Source of the DNA: Candidatus Aminicenantes bacterium JdFR-78
GTDB taxonomy: Bacteria; Acidobacteriota; Aminicenantia; JdFR-78
Length of the DNA stretch: 62,740 bases
NCBI GenBank assembly: GCA_002010665.1
Contig: MTON01000024.1
Location: 206,072-268,811 of the forward strand
Direction: 5' to 3'
Below the pieces are notes generated by a model. That model saw only the letters and a list, made by a program, of their open reading frames with translations. It was not told the origin of the DNA and made no database searches. The position numbers and the translations under genes are program-made. Below, one piece after another: positions 42,438-51,855 of the stretch. The first letter of the stretch is position 1, and every line of letters begins with the position of its first letter.

Positions 42438-43172
42438 TCAATGTTTCCAGAAGTGTATTATTATACCAAGTGCGCAGATAGCTGCTGTTTCTGAACGCAG
42501 GATTTTCTCTCCCAAACTCACTGGTTGAAAACCAGAATCTATAAGCATTTTTTCTTCCTCTTTTGCCCATCCACCTTCAGGCCCTATCAATACCAAAACT
42601 GATTTTGGAATATTTTCTAATGAATCAATTACTATATTTTTGAGTAGCTCTCCCTCTCTCTCATTTAGAAATAATTTCTTCTCGACCTCATAATTGGATA
42701 ATTCATTTAATTTTATTGGAGATACAATTTTAGGAATGAATACTCCTCCTGACTGTTTAAGTGCTTCTATTGTTATCCTTCTCCATCTTTTCAAACGCTG
42801 ATTTAAAATTTCTTCTTCTGGAAGACTTCGTGAACGCTTTGAAACAACAGGAATAATTTCGTCGATCCCTAATTCAGTTGATTTCTGAACAATTAATTCC
42901 ATTACAGAAGGTTTAATCAGAGCCTGCGCTAGAATTACTTTTATCTGGGAAGGTTCTTTTTCTCTTAATTCTAGTATTGATATTATGGTCTCTTTTTTTT
43001 TTACCTCATCAATCTTACCAAGATAGCTCTTGCCATCCTCATCAAAAAGCCATACTCTTTCATTTTCTTTCATTCTAAGAACATTGCTTAAATGATGGTG
43101 CTCTCTTCCTCTTAGAATTGCCTTTTTTCCATGAATCTGGCTTTTCTCAATAAAAAAACGATTTGCTGTCAT
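42438..43172 (-). CDS. rsmE: 16S rRNA (uracil1498-N3)-methyltransferase RsmE
   Basis: The 244-aa SPOUT methyltransferase has the N-terminal PUA-like part with HHLSNVLRMKENE and the C-terminal knot with SRSLP, LVLIGPEGGWAKEEE near 193 and LGEKILRSETAA near 220. It modifies the decoding region of 16S rRNA. Its place after dnaJ is a common bacterial arrangement. Confidence 0.95.
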   Translation of the reverse strand: MTANRFFIEKSQIHGKKAILRGREHHHLSNVLRMKENERVWLFDEDGKSYLGKIDEVKKKETIISILELREKEPSQIKVILAQALIKPSVMELIVQKSTELGIDEIIPVVSKRSRSLPEEEILNQRLKRWRRITIEALKQSGGVFIPKIVSPIKLNELSNYEVEKKLFLNEREGELLKNIVIDSLENIPKSVLVLIGPEGGWAKEEEKMLIDSGFQPVSLGEKILRSETAAICALGIIIHFWKH

Positions 43173-43175
43173 TTT

Positions 43176-44303
43176 CTAATTAAAAAATTTTTTGGTCTTC
43201 TGAAAAATATTTTCTTTTTCATCCTCTAAATCTTCACCTCGTAGATGTGCTAAATTTTTAAGCAATTCTTTTTCTTCTTTAGAAAGGTTTTTGGGTATAA
43301 CAACTTTAATTTTCACATATAAATCTCCTTTTCCATGTCCTCCAAGGCTTCTCATCCCTTTTCCCTTTATTCTGAACACCTCGCCCGGTTGAGTTCCTTC
43401 AGGAATTTTTATTTTCTCTTTTCCTTCCATGGTTGGCACTTCGATTGTTCCTCCTAAAGTTGCCTTAACCATTGAAATTTCTCTTTCACAGAAAAGGTCA
43501 TTTCCTTTCCTAGTGAAAATCTCATGTTTTTTAATCCTTATTGTAATATATAGGTCTCCCTTCCCTCCATATAAATCGCCTACTTCTCCTTCACCTTGAA
43601 GTTTTAGTTTTGTGCCATTATCCACTCCTGGAGGAATCTTCACCTTTAATTTATCTTTTCTTTTAATTTTTCCTGACCCTCCACATTCATTACAAGGATG
43701 TTCAATTATCTCTCCTGTTCCATAACAATGAGAGCATGTTCTTGAAAAAGTAAAAAATCCCTGATGATAACGTACTTCTCCTGCTCCACCACAAGTTGGG
43801 CAAGGAATCTTTCGAGTTCCAGGTTTTAAACCACTACCCTGACATTTTGGACAGAAATCTGTTCTTATGAGTGTAACTTCTTTTGTGGTTCCAGAATATG
43901 CCTCTTCAAGGCTGATTTCAAGCTCAAGCCATAAATCCCTGCCTCTCTGAGGTCGATACCTTCTTCTCCTTCTACCAAAAAAGTCAAAACCAAAATCTCC
44001 TAGAATATCTCCCAAAATATCCTCGAATTCTTGAAAAATTGATGAATCAAATCCGCTAAAACCAGTAAAACCCTCTCCCCTTAATCCACTAACTCCATAC
44101 CGGTCATAAATTCTTCTCTTTTCAGGATCGATTAAAACACTATATGCTTCTGCTGCTTCTTTAAATTTTTCCTCAGCTTCCTTATCCCCGGGATTACGAT
44201 CAGGATGATACTTAAGAGCTAATCTCCTATAAGCTTTCTTTATCTCCTCAGGAGTAGCATTCCTGCTAACTCCAAGAATTTTGTAATAATCCTTTTCACT
44301 CAT
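43176..44303 (-). CDS. dnaJ: Chaperone DnaJ (Hsp40)
   Basis: The 375-aa co-chaperone has the J domain with HPD (residues 33-35), a G/F-rich region (about 72-110), four CxxCxGxG zinc motifs between ~145 and 215 ([32 protein letters not shown]) and a C-terminal substrate-binding region. It overlaps the dnaK stop by 8 nt. Confidence 0.97.
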   Translation of the reverse strand: MSEKDYYKILGVSRNATPEEIKKAYRRLALKYHPDRNPGDKEAEEKFKEAAEAYSVLIDPEKRRIYDRYGVSGLRGEGFTGFSGFDSSIFQEFEDILGDILGDFGFDFFGRRRRRYRPQRGRDLWLELEISLEEAYSGTTKEVTLIRTDFCPKCQGSGLKPGTRKIPCPTCGGAGEVRYHQGFFTFSRTCSHCYGTGEIIEHPCNECGGSGKIKRKDKLKVKIPPGVDNGTKLKLQGEGEVGDLYGGKGDLYITIRIKKHEIFTRKGNDLFCEREISMVKATLGGTIEVPTMEGKEKIKIPEGTQPGEVFRIKGKGMRSLGGHGKGDLYVKIKVVIPKNLSKEEKELLKNLAHLRGEDLEDEKENIFQKTKKFFN

Positions 44304-46146
44304 CTTTTATCTCTTCAATTCCCTCTTCTTCCAGGATTTTCAATCTATCATTCATCTTAGAAGTTATTAAATTCAAGTGTTTATCTAATATTTTACTATA
44401 TCTTTTTATTTCTTCAAGATTATTGGTCTTTAATATGTCCTCTTTTTGCAGAATTTCTATGATTTCGTTCTTTACTTCTTCACTGAGTTTAAGTTCATCT
44501 TTGTACTGAAAAAACGAAAGTCTGAGAGTAAAAATTTGCTGCTCAATTTTTTTCTTCAACTTTTGAATCTCAATTTCCTCCTTATCCTTATCTGCATACT
44601 CCTCAGCTTCTTTTATTATTTTTTCTATCTCATCCTGACTCAATCCAGTTGAAGGATAAACCTCTATTTTCTGCTCCTTACCTGTAGCCATATCTCTTGC
44701 AGAAACATGCACTATTCCATTAGCATCTATTTCAAAGGTCACTTCAATTTGAGGAACTCCAGCAGGGGCTGGTTCTATACCAACAAGCTCAAACATACCA
44801 AGGGATATATTAGCAGATGCCACTTCCCTTTCTCCTTGCAAAACATGAATTCTAACCTTAGTCTGGTTGTCCTCAACAGTAGTAAATATTTTTGATTTTT
44901 TAGTTGGAATGGTAGTATTCCTTTCAATGATTTTAGTAAAGGTATCATTTTCAGTCTCAACACCTAATGAAAGAGGAGTAACATCTAGAAGAATGAAATC
45001 CTTTACCAATCCTTTAGCTATTCCTGACTGAATTGCTGCACCTAAGGCAACCACTGTTTCAGGATTAATCCCAGCACTAACTGGTTTGCCAAAAAAGTCT
45101 GAAACAATTTTCCTGACAAGAGGCATTTTTGTCTGCCCGCCAACCATAACCACCTCATCAATATCCTCTGGGCTTAGTGAAGCATCATTCAAAGCCTGTT
45201 TTATGTATGGAATTGTCTTCTCCACTAAATCCTCTGTCAATCTTTCCAGTTTTTCTCTTGTCAATGTTTTTGCAAGATGTTTTGAGCCATTTTCATCAGA
45301 ATATATAAAAGGCAGGCTTATCTCAGTCTCCAGAACATAAGAGAGATCTTTTTTTGCTTTTTCAGAAGCTTCTTTTATTCTTTGAAGTGCCATCTTATCC
45401 TGACTCAAATCAACTCCATTTTCTTCTTTAAACTCATCAATTAACCAATCCATAATTCTTGCGTCAAAATCATTTCCTCCCAGAAAGGTATTACCAGTTG
45501 TGGATAATACATTGAAAACTCCTTCTCTCACCTCAAGAATTGATATATCAAAAGTTCCTCCTCCAAGGTCATAGACTGCTATCAACCCTTCTTTTTTCTT
45601 ATCAAGACCATAGGCAAGACAGGCAGCTGTTGGCTCATTAATCACTCTTATAACATCCAATCCAGCTATTATAGCAGCATTTTTGGTTGCCTGTCTCTGC
45701 CCGTCATCAAAATGTGCTGGTACAGTAATAACAATTTCTTTTATTTCTGTGCCAAGAAATGATTCTGCACATTCTTTTAAATATTTTAAAATAAAGGCTG
45801 AAATCTCTTCAGGACTATATTCTTTATCCTGCACAACAATTCTAACATCACCATTCTGCGCTTCTTTCAGTTGGAAGGAAACACGCTTTTTCATTTCTTG
45901 AACTTCTGGAGTATTGTATTTCTTCCCAATTAATCTTTTAACAGAATAAATTGTATTTTCAGGGTTAGTTAAAATCTGTCTATAGGCGATATTTCCAACT
46001 AGTTTTTCACCAGATGAAAGAAAGGCAACTATTGATGGAGTTGTTGGAGTCCCTTCTAGATTCGGGATAACCACAGGATTTTTTCCTTCAAGGTATGCAA
46101 TGCACGAATAAGTTGTCCCTAAGTCAATCCCTATAACTTTTTCCAC
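44296..46146 (-). CDS. dnaK: Chaperone DnaK (Hsp70)
   Basis: The 616-aa chaperone has [17 protein letters not shown], the phosphate loop [12 protein letters not shown] near 192, [13 protein letters not shown] near 329, the linker [13 protein letters not shown] and the substrate-binding domain. The lid is short and lysine/glutamate-rich, ending [11 protein letters not shown] rather than the typical EEVD-like tail of some homologues. It is preceded by grpE. Confidence 0.97.
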   Translation of the reverse strand: MEKVIGIDLGTTYSCIAYLEGKNPVVIPNLEGTPTTPSIVAFLSSGEKLVGNIAYRQILTNPENTIYSVKRLIGKKYNTPEVQEMKKRVSFQLKEAQNGDVRIVVQDKEYSPEEISAFILKYLKECAESFLGTEIKEIVITVPAHFDDGQRQATKNAAIIAGLDVIRVINEPTAACLAYGLDKKKEGLIAVYDLGGGTFDISILEVREGVFNVLSTTGNTFLGGNDFDARIMDWLIDEFKEENGVDLSQDKMALQRIKEASEKAKKDLSYVLETEISLPFIYSDENGSKHLAKTLTREKLERLTEDLVEKTIPYIKQALNDASLSPEDIDEVVMVGGQTKMPLVRKIVSDFFGKPVSAGINPETVVALGAAIQSGIAKGLVKDFILLDVTPLSLGVETENDTFTKIIERNTTIPTKKSKIFTTVEDNQTKVRIHVLQGEREVASANISLGMFELVGIEPAPAGVPQIEVTFEIDANGIVHVSARDMATGKEQKIEVYPSTGLSQDEIEKIIKEAEEYADKDKEEIEIQKLKKKIEQQIFTLRLSFFQYKDELKLSEEVKNEIIEILQKEDILKTNNLEEIKRYSKILDKHLNLITSKMNDRLKILEEEGIEEIKDE

Positions 46147-46155
46147 TTTTTTATT

Positions 46156-46725
46156 TTATTTTCCTTTTTTCTTTGGAATAATAACCTTGACCAGTGCTGG
46201 CCTTAAAAGCCTGTTGAACAAAAGATAACCCTTCTGAAATTCTTCCCCAATTATGGGGCTTTCTACTTCATCTGATTCTTCCTTATCAAGAGCTTGATGA
46301 TATCTTGGATCGAATTCCTTATTTTTTGCTTCTATTGGCTTTACTCCTGCTTTAAGCAGGATATCTAATAGTTGTTTATAGATAAGCTCAACCCCCCTTC
46401 TAAACCCTTCGCCATTTTCTGGAGATGGGTTTGAAAGGGCTCTTTCAAAATTATCAACAACATTTAATAATTCTTTTAAAAATTCACTTAAAGCATATTG
46501 ATAGTATTCACTCTTTTCTCTCTCGAGTCTTTTTCTCAAATTATCAAATTCAGCCAGCTTTCTTAAATATTTATCGTTTAATTCCTCCTTTTCTTTTTTT
46601 AATTGCCTTATTTCCTTTCTTTTTTCAGATAATTTTTTCTTTAATTCCTCTATTTTTTCTTCAAGAGATTTTTCTTTCTTCACTTTTTTTTCTTCAGTCT
46701 CCTGAGTTTTCATCTGATCCTTCAT
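46156..46725 (-). CDS. grpE: Nucleotide exchange factor GrpE
   Basis: The 189-aa protein has a long charged N-terminal coiled coil (about 10-75) and the GrpE core LRKRLEREKSEYYQYALSEF, with the C-terminal beta domain ending GYLLFNRLLRPALVKV. It releases ADP from DnaK. The start lies 2 nt after hrcA. Confidence 0.95.
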   Translation of the reverse strand: MKDQMKTQETEEKKVKKEKSLEEKIEELKKKLSEKRKEIRQLKKEKEELNDKYLRKLAEFDNLRKRLEREKSEYYQYALSEFLKELLNVVDNFERALSNPSPENGEGFRRGVELIYKQLLDILLKAGVKPIEAKNKEFDPRYHQALDKEESDEVESPIIGEEFQKGYLLFNRLLRPALVKVIIPKKKGK

Positions 46726-46727
46726 GT

Positions 46728-47780
46728 TTAAACCTCCCAGTGAGCCTTGCTTATAGCTCTGGTCAAGGATTTAGCAGTATAGTCCACTAAATTTATTACT
46801 TCTTTGTAAGGCATTCTTTTCGGGCCTAAAATACCAAGCGAACCAAGACTCTGATTTTTAAATCTATAATTTGAAATAATCAGAGTGCATCCAGAAAAGA
46901 AGGGCAAATCAATTTCAGATCCTATGATTACTCTTACTCCTTCAGCATTTATAAAATTTGTAAGTAATTTTATAAGCTTTGCTTTCTTTTCTAAATCTTC
47001 AAACAACATTTTTAATTCATCCATTTTGAACAATTCAGGTTTTGCAAGGAGATTCGCCTGTCCTTCAAGAAAGACCTTATCCCTATTCTTTTCAAAATTA
47101 AAATAATTTTTGAGAAAATTTATCAGCTTTTTTATCAATTTATCAAGAAGAGCTCTTTCCTTGGGAAGAGTCTTAAGAAAATAATCTCTTACATAGATTA
47201 AATTTTTACCAGCAAAATTTTTATTCAGATATTCAGATGCTAAGTCAAGTTCATTTTGAGTAAAATTGACTCGTATATAAATTGTATCAGTTATAGTGAA
47301 ATTGGAAGTGGTTGTCATTATGAGCATTATTCTATTCTCGCTGAGTTTGATAAATTTCAATCTTTTAAAATTAATTCGAGATATTCTTGGATAAAGCACT
47401 ATACCGAGGCTATCTGAGAAATCCGAAAGAAATTTCGAAGTTTTTTCAAGCAATAAATCAAGGTCAACTTCTTTTTCGAAAAAATCTTTAGAAACAAAAT
47501 TATATTCTTTTTTAAATGATGATATTTCCTCAAGCAATTTATTTATGTAAAATTTTAAACCCAAATCAGTTGGAATTCTTCCTGCAGATGTGTGAGGCTG
47601 ATAAAGGAATCCCTCTTCATCAAGCTTTGCCATAATGTTTCTTATTGTGGCTGAACTAATTTTATAATTTAATTTTTCTGCTATTAACTTTGAACTTATA
47701 GGCACCCCAGATTTTATATAGTTCTCTACAATTAATTTAAGTATTAGATTCTCTCTTTCCTTTTTTAAGGCTTTTTTCAT
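46728..47780 (-). CDS. hrcA: Heat-inducible transcription repressor HrcA
   Basis: The 350-aa repressor has the winged-helix N terminus (IVENYIKSGVPISSKLIAEK, then SSATIRNIMAKLDEEGFL, HTSAGRIPTDLG) and the conserved C-terminal YKEVINLVDYTA. It heads its own chaperone operon, the usual feedback arrangement with GroE/DnaK. AAGGAA precedes the ATG. No classical CIRCE is seen upstream, but a related long-spacer dyad is present. Confidence 0.95.
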   Translation of the reverse strand: MKKALKKERENLILKLIVENYIKSGVPISSKLIAEKLNYKISSATIRNIMAKLDEEGFLYQPHTSAGRIPTDLGLKFYINKLLEEISSFKKEYNFVSKDFFEKEVDLDLLLEKTSKFLSDFSDSLGIVLYPRISRINFKRLKFIKLSENRIMLIMTTTSNFTITDTIYIRVNFTQNELDLASEYLNKNFAGKNLIYVRDYFLKTLPKERALLDKLIKKLINFLKNYFNFEKNRDKVFLEGQANLLAKPELFKMDELKMLFEDLEKKAKLIKLLTNFINAEGVRVIIGSEIDLPFFSGCTLIISNYRFKNQSLGSLGILGPKRMPYKEVINLVDYTAKSLTRAISKAHWEV

Positions 47781-47812
47781 TTTTTCCTTGAACTTTCATA
47801 TATTTATATAGC

Positions 47813-47818
47813 ATTATA
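47813..47818 (-). promoter_or_regulatory. -10 box of the hrcA-grpE-dnaK-dnaJ operon
   Basis: A perfect TATAAT on the minus strand, about 32 nt before hrcA. Its -35 position (17 nt away, GCATAA) is weak and lies in one arm of the dyad at 47836-47879, which would suit repression. Confidence 0.4.
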
Positions 47819-47835
47819 GTAAAATAATTTCAACT

Positions 47836-47879
47836 TTATGCACAATTCCTGTCTTCAAAAATAAATATAATTGTGCTAA
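47836..47879. promoter_or_regulatory. CIRCE-like dyad with long spacer between hrcA and ldcA
   Basis: GCACAATT (47840-47847) and its perfect complement AATTGTGC (47869-47876) are separated by 21 nt. Read on the minus strand the outer edges are TTAGCAC and GTGCATAA, close to the CIRCE half-sites TTAGCACTC/GAGTGCTAA, but the spacing is far greater than the usual 9 nt. It touches the -35 region of hrcA and the -10 of ldcA. Confidence 0.45.
47866..47871 (+). promoter_or_regulatory. -10 box of ldcA, probably leaderless
   Basis: TATAAT ends 9 nt before ATG 47881, with no Shine-Dalgarno in between. No good -35 is seen. Confidence 0.4.
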
Positions 47880-47880
47880 T

Positions 47881-48804
47881 ATGCTTTCTCCTATGAAAAA
47901 GCCCAAAATTTTAAAAAAGAATGATGTAATTGGAATTTTCGCTCCCGCAAGTCCAGTTAAAAGAGAATTCTTTCAGAAAGGAATATCTGAACTTGAAAAA
48001 TTTGGTTTTAAAATTAAATATTCTGAGAATATTTTTCAAAAGAAAAAATTTTTAGCAGGCGATGATTTAACCAGAGCTCAGGAGCTTATTGAATTCTTAA
48101 AAGATAATAAAGTAAAAGCCTTAATCGGAGCTCGAGGAGGTTATGGTTCTATTAGATTAATTCCTATTCTTGAGAAAATTGATTTTAGCGAAATAAAACC
48201 CAAAATATTAATTGGATCAAGTGATTTAACTTATTTACTCCTTTATTTTAATCAGAAATACAAGTGGGTGGTCTTTTATGGACCTATGGCATGTTCATCC
48301 ATTGCAAAAGGAAATTACGATAGGAAAATCTTCCTTCATGTTTTAACTATATCTTCTCCTCTTCCTCCATTAATTAATGGTAAAGTAATTAAACATGGAA
48401 AAGCAATTGGAATTTTGACCGGAGGTTGCCTTTCTCTCATCTGTTCAACCATTGGAACTCCCTATGAAATTGAAACAACTAATAAGATTTTAATTTTAGA
48501 AGACCATCAGGAAAAACCCTATCGTATAGATCGTTATTTATGGCAACTTAAAATGGCAGGAAAATTTGAAAAAATCAAAGGAGTTGTTTTTGGAGAAATG
48601 AAAGATTGCTTCCAACATCCAGAGCAAGGCTATGAACTTGAAGACATTATAAATGATTTCTTCCAGGAATATGATTTTCCTGTTCTTTATGGTTTCCCTT
48701 TTGGACACAGTGAAGAAACTTTTACCCTGCCCCTTGGAATTAAAGTAGAAATTGATTCATCACTTCCTGGAATAAAATTTCTTGAGGAGGCAACAGTAAA
48801 TTAA
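47881..48804 (+). CDS. ldcA: Muramoyltetrapeptide LD-carboxypeptidase (S66)
   Basis: The 307-aa cytosolic peptidase removes D-Ala from the recycled tetrapeptide. S66 features are IFAPASPV, GARGGYGS near 83 and the nucleophile S114 in IGSSDLTYL, with Glu and His in GGCLSLICSTIGTP and GHSEETFTLPLG. ATG 47881 is chosen because the -10 box is close; ATG 47893 is an alternative. Mpl follows after 1 nt, and the two together form a tripeptide-recycling route. Confidence 0.92.
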   Translation: MLSPMKKPKILKKNDVIGIFAPASPVKREFFQKGISELEKFGFKIKYSENIFQKKKFLAGDDLTRAQELIEFLKDNKVKALIGARGGYGSIRLIPILEKIDFSEIKPKILIGSSDLTYLLLYFNQKYKWVVFYGPMACSSIAKGNYDRKIFLHVLTISSPLPPLINGKVIKHGKAIGILTGGCLSLICSTIGTPYEIETTNKILILEDHQEKPYRIDRYLWQLKMAGKFEKIKGVVFGEMKDCFQHPEQGYELEDIINDFFQEYDFPVLYGFPFGHSEETFTLPLGIKVEIDSSLPGIKFLEEATVN

Positions 48805-48805
48805 A

Positions 48806-50200
48806 ATGAAAATCCATCTACTCGGAATCTGTGGCACAGGGATGTCTGCACTGGCTGGATTATTAAAGGAAAAAGGACATGCTATAAGTGGTTCTGACAA
48901 TAATTTTTATCCCCCAGTAAGTGAAATTATTGAAAAATTAAACATCAAGCTTTTAAAAGGATATAAGCCAGAAAATATTCCACAGGATATTGACCTTGTT
49001 GTAATAGGAAACGTGATTTCAAGAGGAAATCCTGAATTAGAATATATATTAAACAAGAGTATCCCATTCACCTCTATGCCAGAAGCTCTCTATAATTTTT
49101 TTATCAGAAAAAATATCTCAATTGTTATTGCAGGCACTCATGGTAAAACCACTACAACAGGCCTTATTGCATGGGGACTTGAAGTGATAGGTAAAGATCC
49201 ATCCTTTGCTTGTGGAGGAGTAATAAAAAACTTTGGAAAAAATTATAAACTTGGAAAAAGGGGCTATTTTGTAATTGAAGGAGATGAATACGAAACATCT
49301 TTTTTTGATAAAGGGCCAAAATTTCTCCATTATTTTCCAAGATATTTAATTTTAAATGCAATTGAATACGACCATGCAGATATTTTCCCCTCGAGAAAAG
49401 ATTACTTAAGTGCATTTGAAAAACTGATAAATTTAATTCCAGAAAAGGGATTAATAATTTACAATGGAGAAAGCCCTCTTACAAGAAAAATAATAAAGAA
49501 AGCATGGTGCGAAACCCAGAGTTTTGGATTTTCTTCTAAATATACATGGTGGGTTAAAAACATATTTTATAAGGATGGCTTAACACATTTTACTGTTTTA
49601 CGAAAAGATAAAATTTTTGGAGAATTTAAAATACCTTTAATCGGAGATTTTAACATTCTAAATGCTCTTGCCTCAATTGCCCTTCTTTATAACCTTGGTT
49701 ATTACTATTGGCAAATTCAAAAAGCTTTATCTAATTTTGAAGGTATAAGAAAAAGACTCGAGAAAATTACAGAAAATAAAGGAATTATTTTATATGATGA
49801 CTTTGCTCACCATCCCACTGCCATTAAAAAAGTTTTAAGTTCTTTAAGAAACACATATCAAAATAGAAGAATTTGGGCAATATTTGAACCCAGATCATGG
49901 AGTGTCAGAAAAAATATTTTTCAAAATATTCTTCCACTTTCATTTGAAAATGCGGACAAAGTTATTATTTCAGAAGTTTATAAAAAGGAAAAAGTCCCTC
50001 CTTCTCAAAGATTAAATGAAAAAAAATTGGTTGAAGATATAAATAAAAGAAATTCTTCTGCTTTTTTTATACCAAAAACTGCTGAAATTCTGGATTTTTT
50101 AAAAGAAAATCTTAAAGAAAACGACGTAGTTGTTGTTATGTCAAACGGATATTTTGACAATTTGACATGCAGACTAAAGGAAATAATTGAATCTCTATAA
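48806..50200 (+). CDS. mpl: UDP-MurNAc:L-Ala-gamma-D-Glu-meso-DAP ligase
   Basis: The 464-aa Mur ligase reattaches salvaged tripeptide to UDP-MurNAc. It starts IHLLGICGTGMSALAGLL, has the P-loop AGTHGKTTTTG (109-119) and, instead of MurC motifs, the Mpl-type GNVISRGNPELE, GDEYETSFFDKGPKF and YDHADIFPS. It is read with ldcA, and its stop is 3 nt from the convergent DUF362 gene. The presence of Mpl implies meso-diaminopimelate in the cell wall. Confidence 0.92.
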   Translation: MKIHLLGICGTGMSALAGLLKEKGHAISGSDNNFYPPVSEIIEKLNIKLLKGYKPENIPQDIDLVVIGNVISRGNPELEYILNKSIPFTSMPEALYNFFIRKNISIVIAGTHGKTTTTGLIAWGLEVIGKDPSFACGGVIKNFGKNYKLGKRGYFVIEGDEYETSFFDKGPKFLHYFPRYLILNAIEYDHADIFPSRKDYLSAFEKLINLIPEKGLIIYNGESPLTRKIIKKAWCETQSFGFSSKYTWWVKNIFYKDGLTHFTVLRKDKIFGEFKIPLIGDFNILNALASIALLYNLGYYYWQIQKALSNFEGIRKRLEKITENKGIILYDDFAHHPTAIKKVLSSLRNTYQNRRIWAIFEPRSWSVRKNIFQNILPLSFENADKVIISEVYKKEKVPPSQRLNEKKLVEDINKRNSSAFFIPKTAEILDFLKENLKENDVVVVMSNGYFDNLTCRLKEIIESL

Positions 50201-50203
50201 AAA

Positions 50204-51199
50204 TCAGCCTTGTTTTAAAATCTGATAAATCTTTTCTGCATATTTTTTACTTCTCTCATCCTCAGCAACAATTTCTATTTTATCTGGGGAATCTATGCCG
50301 AGACCGAGCTCTACAGCTCTTGCAATTTGTTCCTGCTCAAAAATCTTTTTTCCCATTATAGCTTCATTACTACCAACTTCTTTCAATACTGCAAGCCCTA
50401 CTGCATCTACAGCTATTCTATCCGTTCCAGCAAGGAAAACATTCGTCTGCTTCTTTTTTCCAAAGGATGGTCCTCCATCAACAAATGCTTCCACACCATC
50501 AAGAACTATAAGGCACGGCTCATAAGCCGAATTAATCTCAGCAATCATTTTTCTCATATGGGGCGAAGTATGAAGTTCTCTCATCAATTTCTTTGGTGTC
50601 ATTCCAACAGAAAGTTTCAGTGACATTGTAAAAACACCACCATATTGATGGGTTTTCAAACAACAGGTTGAAACAATTTCGTCCACCTCGGTTGCAATCT
50701 TTGGAATGTAAAATCCCTCTTTCCAGTGATTACCTGGAGGATTAAAATGAACCCATTCATTTTCTTTAAGCTCTTCAAAATTGATTACATTAAAATCCAA
50801 TTCCTTGGCTAAATTAAATATTCCTTTTTCCTCCATTACCTTTCTTGTATCAGGAGGTCCGCTTCTCTCGCCAAGAATTATTTCCCTTGCTCCCATTCTT
50901 CTTAATTCTATTACAAGTTGGGTTAGGGTGTCATTATGTGTTGAAGCAGGGGTAGGATCAGCTGTATTGAAATTTGGTTTTATCATTATTCTCTTTCCTT
51001 TTACTGGATTGATTCCAAGTAAACTGATGGATTTTTTTACACCATATTTACGGTCATCTGTGTATACAAGGGCAACCTTGGTTGATGAGGCTCTTTTCTC
51101 TTTTTCTATTAGATTCCAGGAGAAGGATAGTGCAGGAAAAGTAAGCAAGCCAAAAATAGAGGTTTTTAAAAATTCTCTTCTTGACTGAGTATTCACCAT
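50204..51199 (-). CDS. Tat-exported DUF362 protein
   Basis: The 331-aa protein begins with a twin-arginine signal (SRREFLKTS near residue 6, then a hydrophobic stretch). The DUF362 core has MIKPNFN near 70, LVIELRRMGAREIILGERSG, CCLKTHQYGGVFTMSLKLSVGM and an acidic LDGVEAFVDGGP. The family function is unsettled; a Tat route suggests a cofactor folded before export. GGAG precedes the ATG. Confidence 0.85.
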   Translation of the reverse strand: MVNTQSRREFLKTSIFGLLTFPALSFSWNLIEKEKRASSTKVALVYTDDRKYGVKKSISLLGINPVKGKRIMIKPNFNTADPTPASTHNDTLTQLVIELRRMGAREIILGERSGPPDTRKVMEEKGIFNLAKELDFNVINFEELKENEWVHFNPPGNHWKEGFYIPKIATEVDEIVSTCCLKTHQYGGVFTMSLKLSVGMTPKKLMRELHTSPHMRKMIAEINSAYEPCLIVLDGVEAFVDGGPSFGKKKQTNVFLAGTDRIAVDAVGLAVLKEVGSNEAIMGKKIFEQEQIARAVELGLGIDSPDKIEIVAEDERSKKYAEKIYQILKQG

Positions 51200-51211
51200 T
51201 TAATATTCTCC

Positions 51212-51442
51212 TTATTTTTTAAAGAAAATTTTAAAGAAAATATACAGGAAAAGGCTTAATAAAATACTTATGATAATTGAAGTTGTAAGGGGAAAATAAA
51301 AGGTGAAATTTTCTTTTTTAATCAATATGTCGCCTGGGAGGCGGCCTATCCAAGAAATTTTTCCTGCAATCTTTAAAAGTAAACCAATTCCAACGAGAAT
51401 AAGTCCAAAAATTACAATGATATTTGCAAGTGATTTTATCAT
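51212..51442 (-). CDS. DUF2905 small membrane protein
   Basis: The 76-aa protein has two transmembrane helices separated by the DUF2905 signature GKISWIGRLPGDILIKKENF. The function is unknown. Its ATG overlaps the methylmalonyl-CoA epimerase stop by 4 nt. Confidence 0.85.
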   Translation of the reverse strand: MIKSLANIIVIFGLILVGIGLLLKIAGKISWIGRLPGDILIKKENFTFYFPLTTSIIISILLSLFLYIFFKIFFKK

Positions 51443-51855
51443 TTTTTCTCAAGATATTCTTTAAACTCAATAAGAACACCAGTTGTATTTTTTGGGTGAA
51501 CAAAACAGATTAAACTATTTCCCTCTCCCCTTTTTGGCTCTTTATTCACCAACTCAAATCCATTTTTTTCAAGCTTTTTCATCATCTCTCTTATGTTATC
51601 AACTTCAAAACAAACATGATGTAATCCTTCTCCTCTCTTTTCTAAAAATTTATTCAAAGTAGAAGAACTGTCAAGAGGGGAAATTAACTCAATTTTTAAT
51701 CCTTGACCCTTGATTTCAAACATAGATATCAAAACTCTCTGTTCTTCAATCTTCTCCTCTTTATATGGTTCAAATCCAAGTATATCCTTCCACTTTTTAC
51801 ATGCAGTTTCTAATTCTCTGACAGCTATTCCAATATGATCTATTTTCTTTATCAT
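51439..51855 (-). CDS. mce: Methylmalonyl-CoA epimerase
   Basis: The 138-aa vicinal-oxygen-chelate enzyme converts (S)- to (R)-methylmalonyl-CoA. It has KIDHIGIAV with the first metal His, LGFEP, a helix region with LDSSSTLNKFLEKRGEG, LHHVCFEV with the second His and GVLIEFKE with the metal Glu. It overlaps meaB by 4 nt. A mutase is expected but is not in the window. Confidence 0.93.
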   Translation of the reverse strand: MIKKIDHIGIAVRELETACKKWKDILGFEPYKEEKIEEQRVLISMFEIKGQGLKIELISPLDSSSTLNKFLEKRGEGLHHVCFEVDNIREMMKKLEKNGFELVNKEPKRGEGNSLICFVHPKNTTGVLIEFKEYLEKK

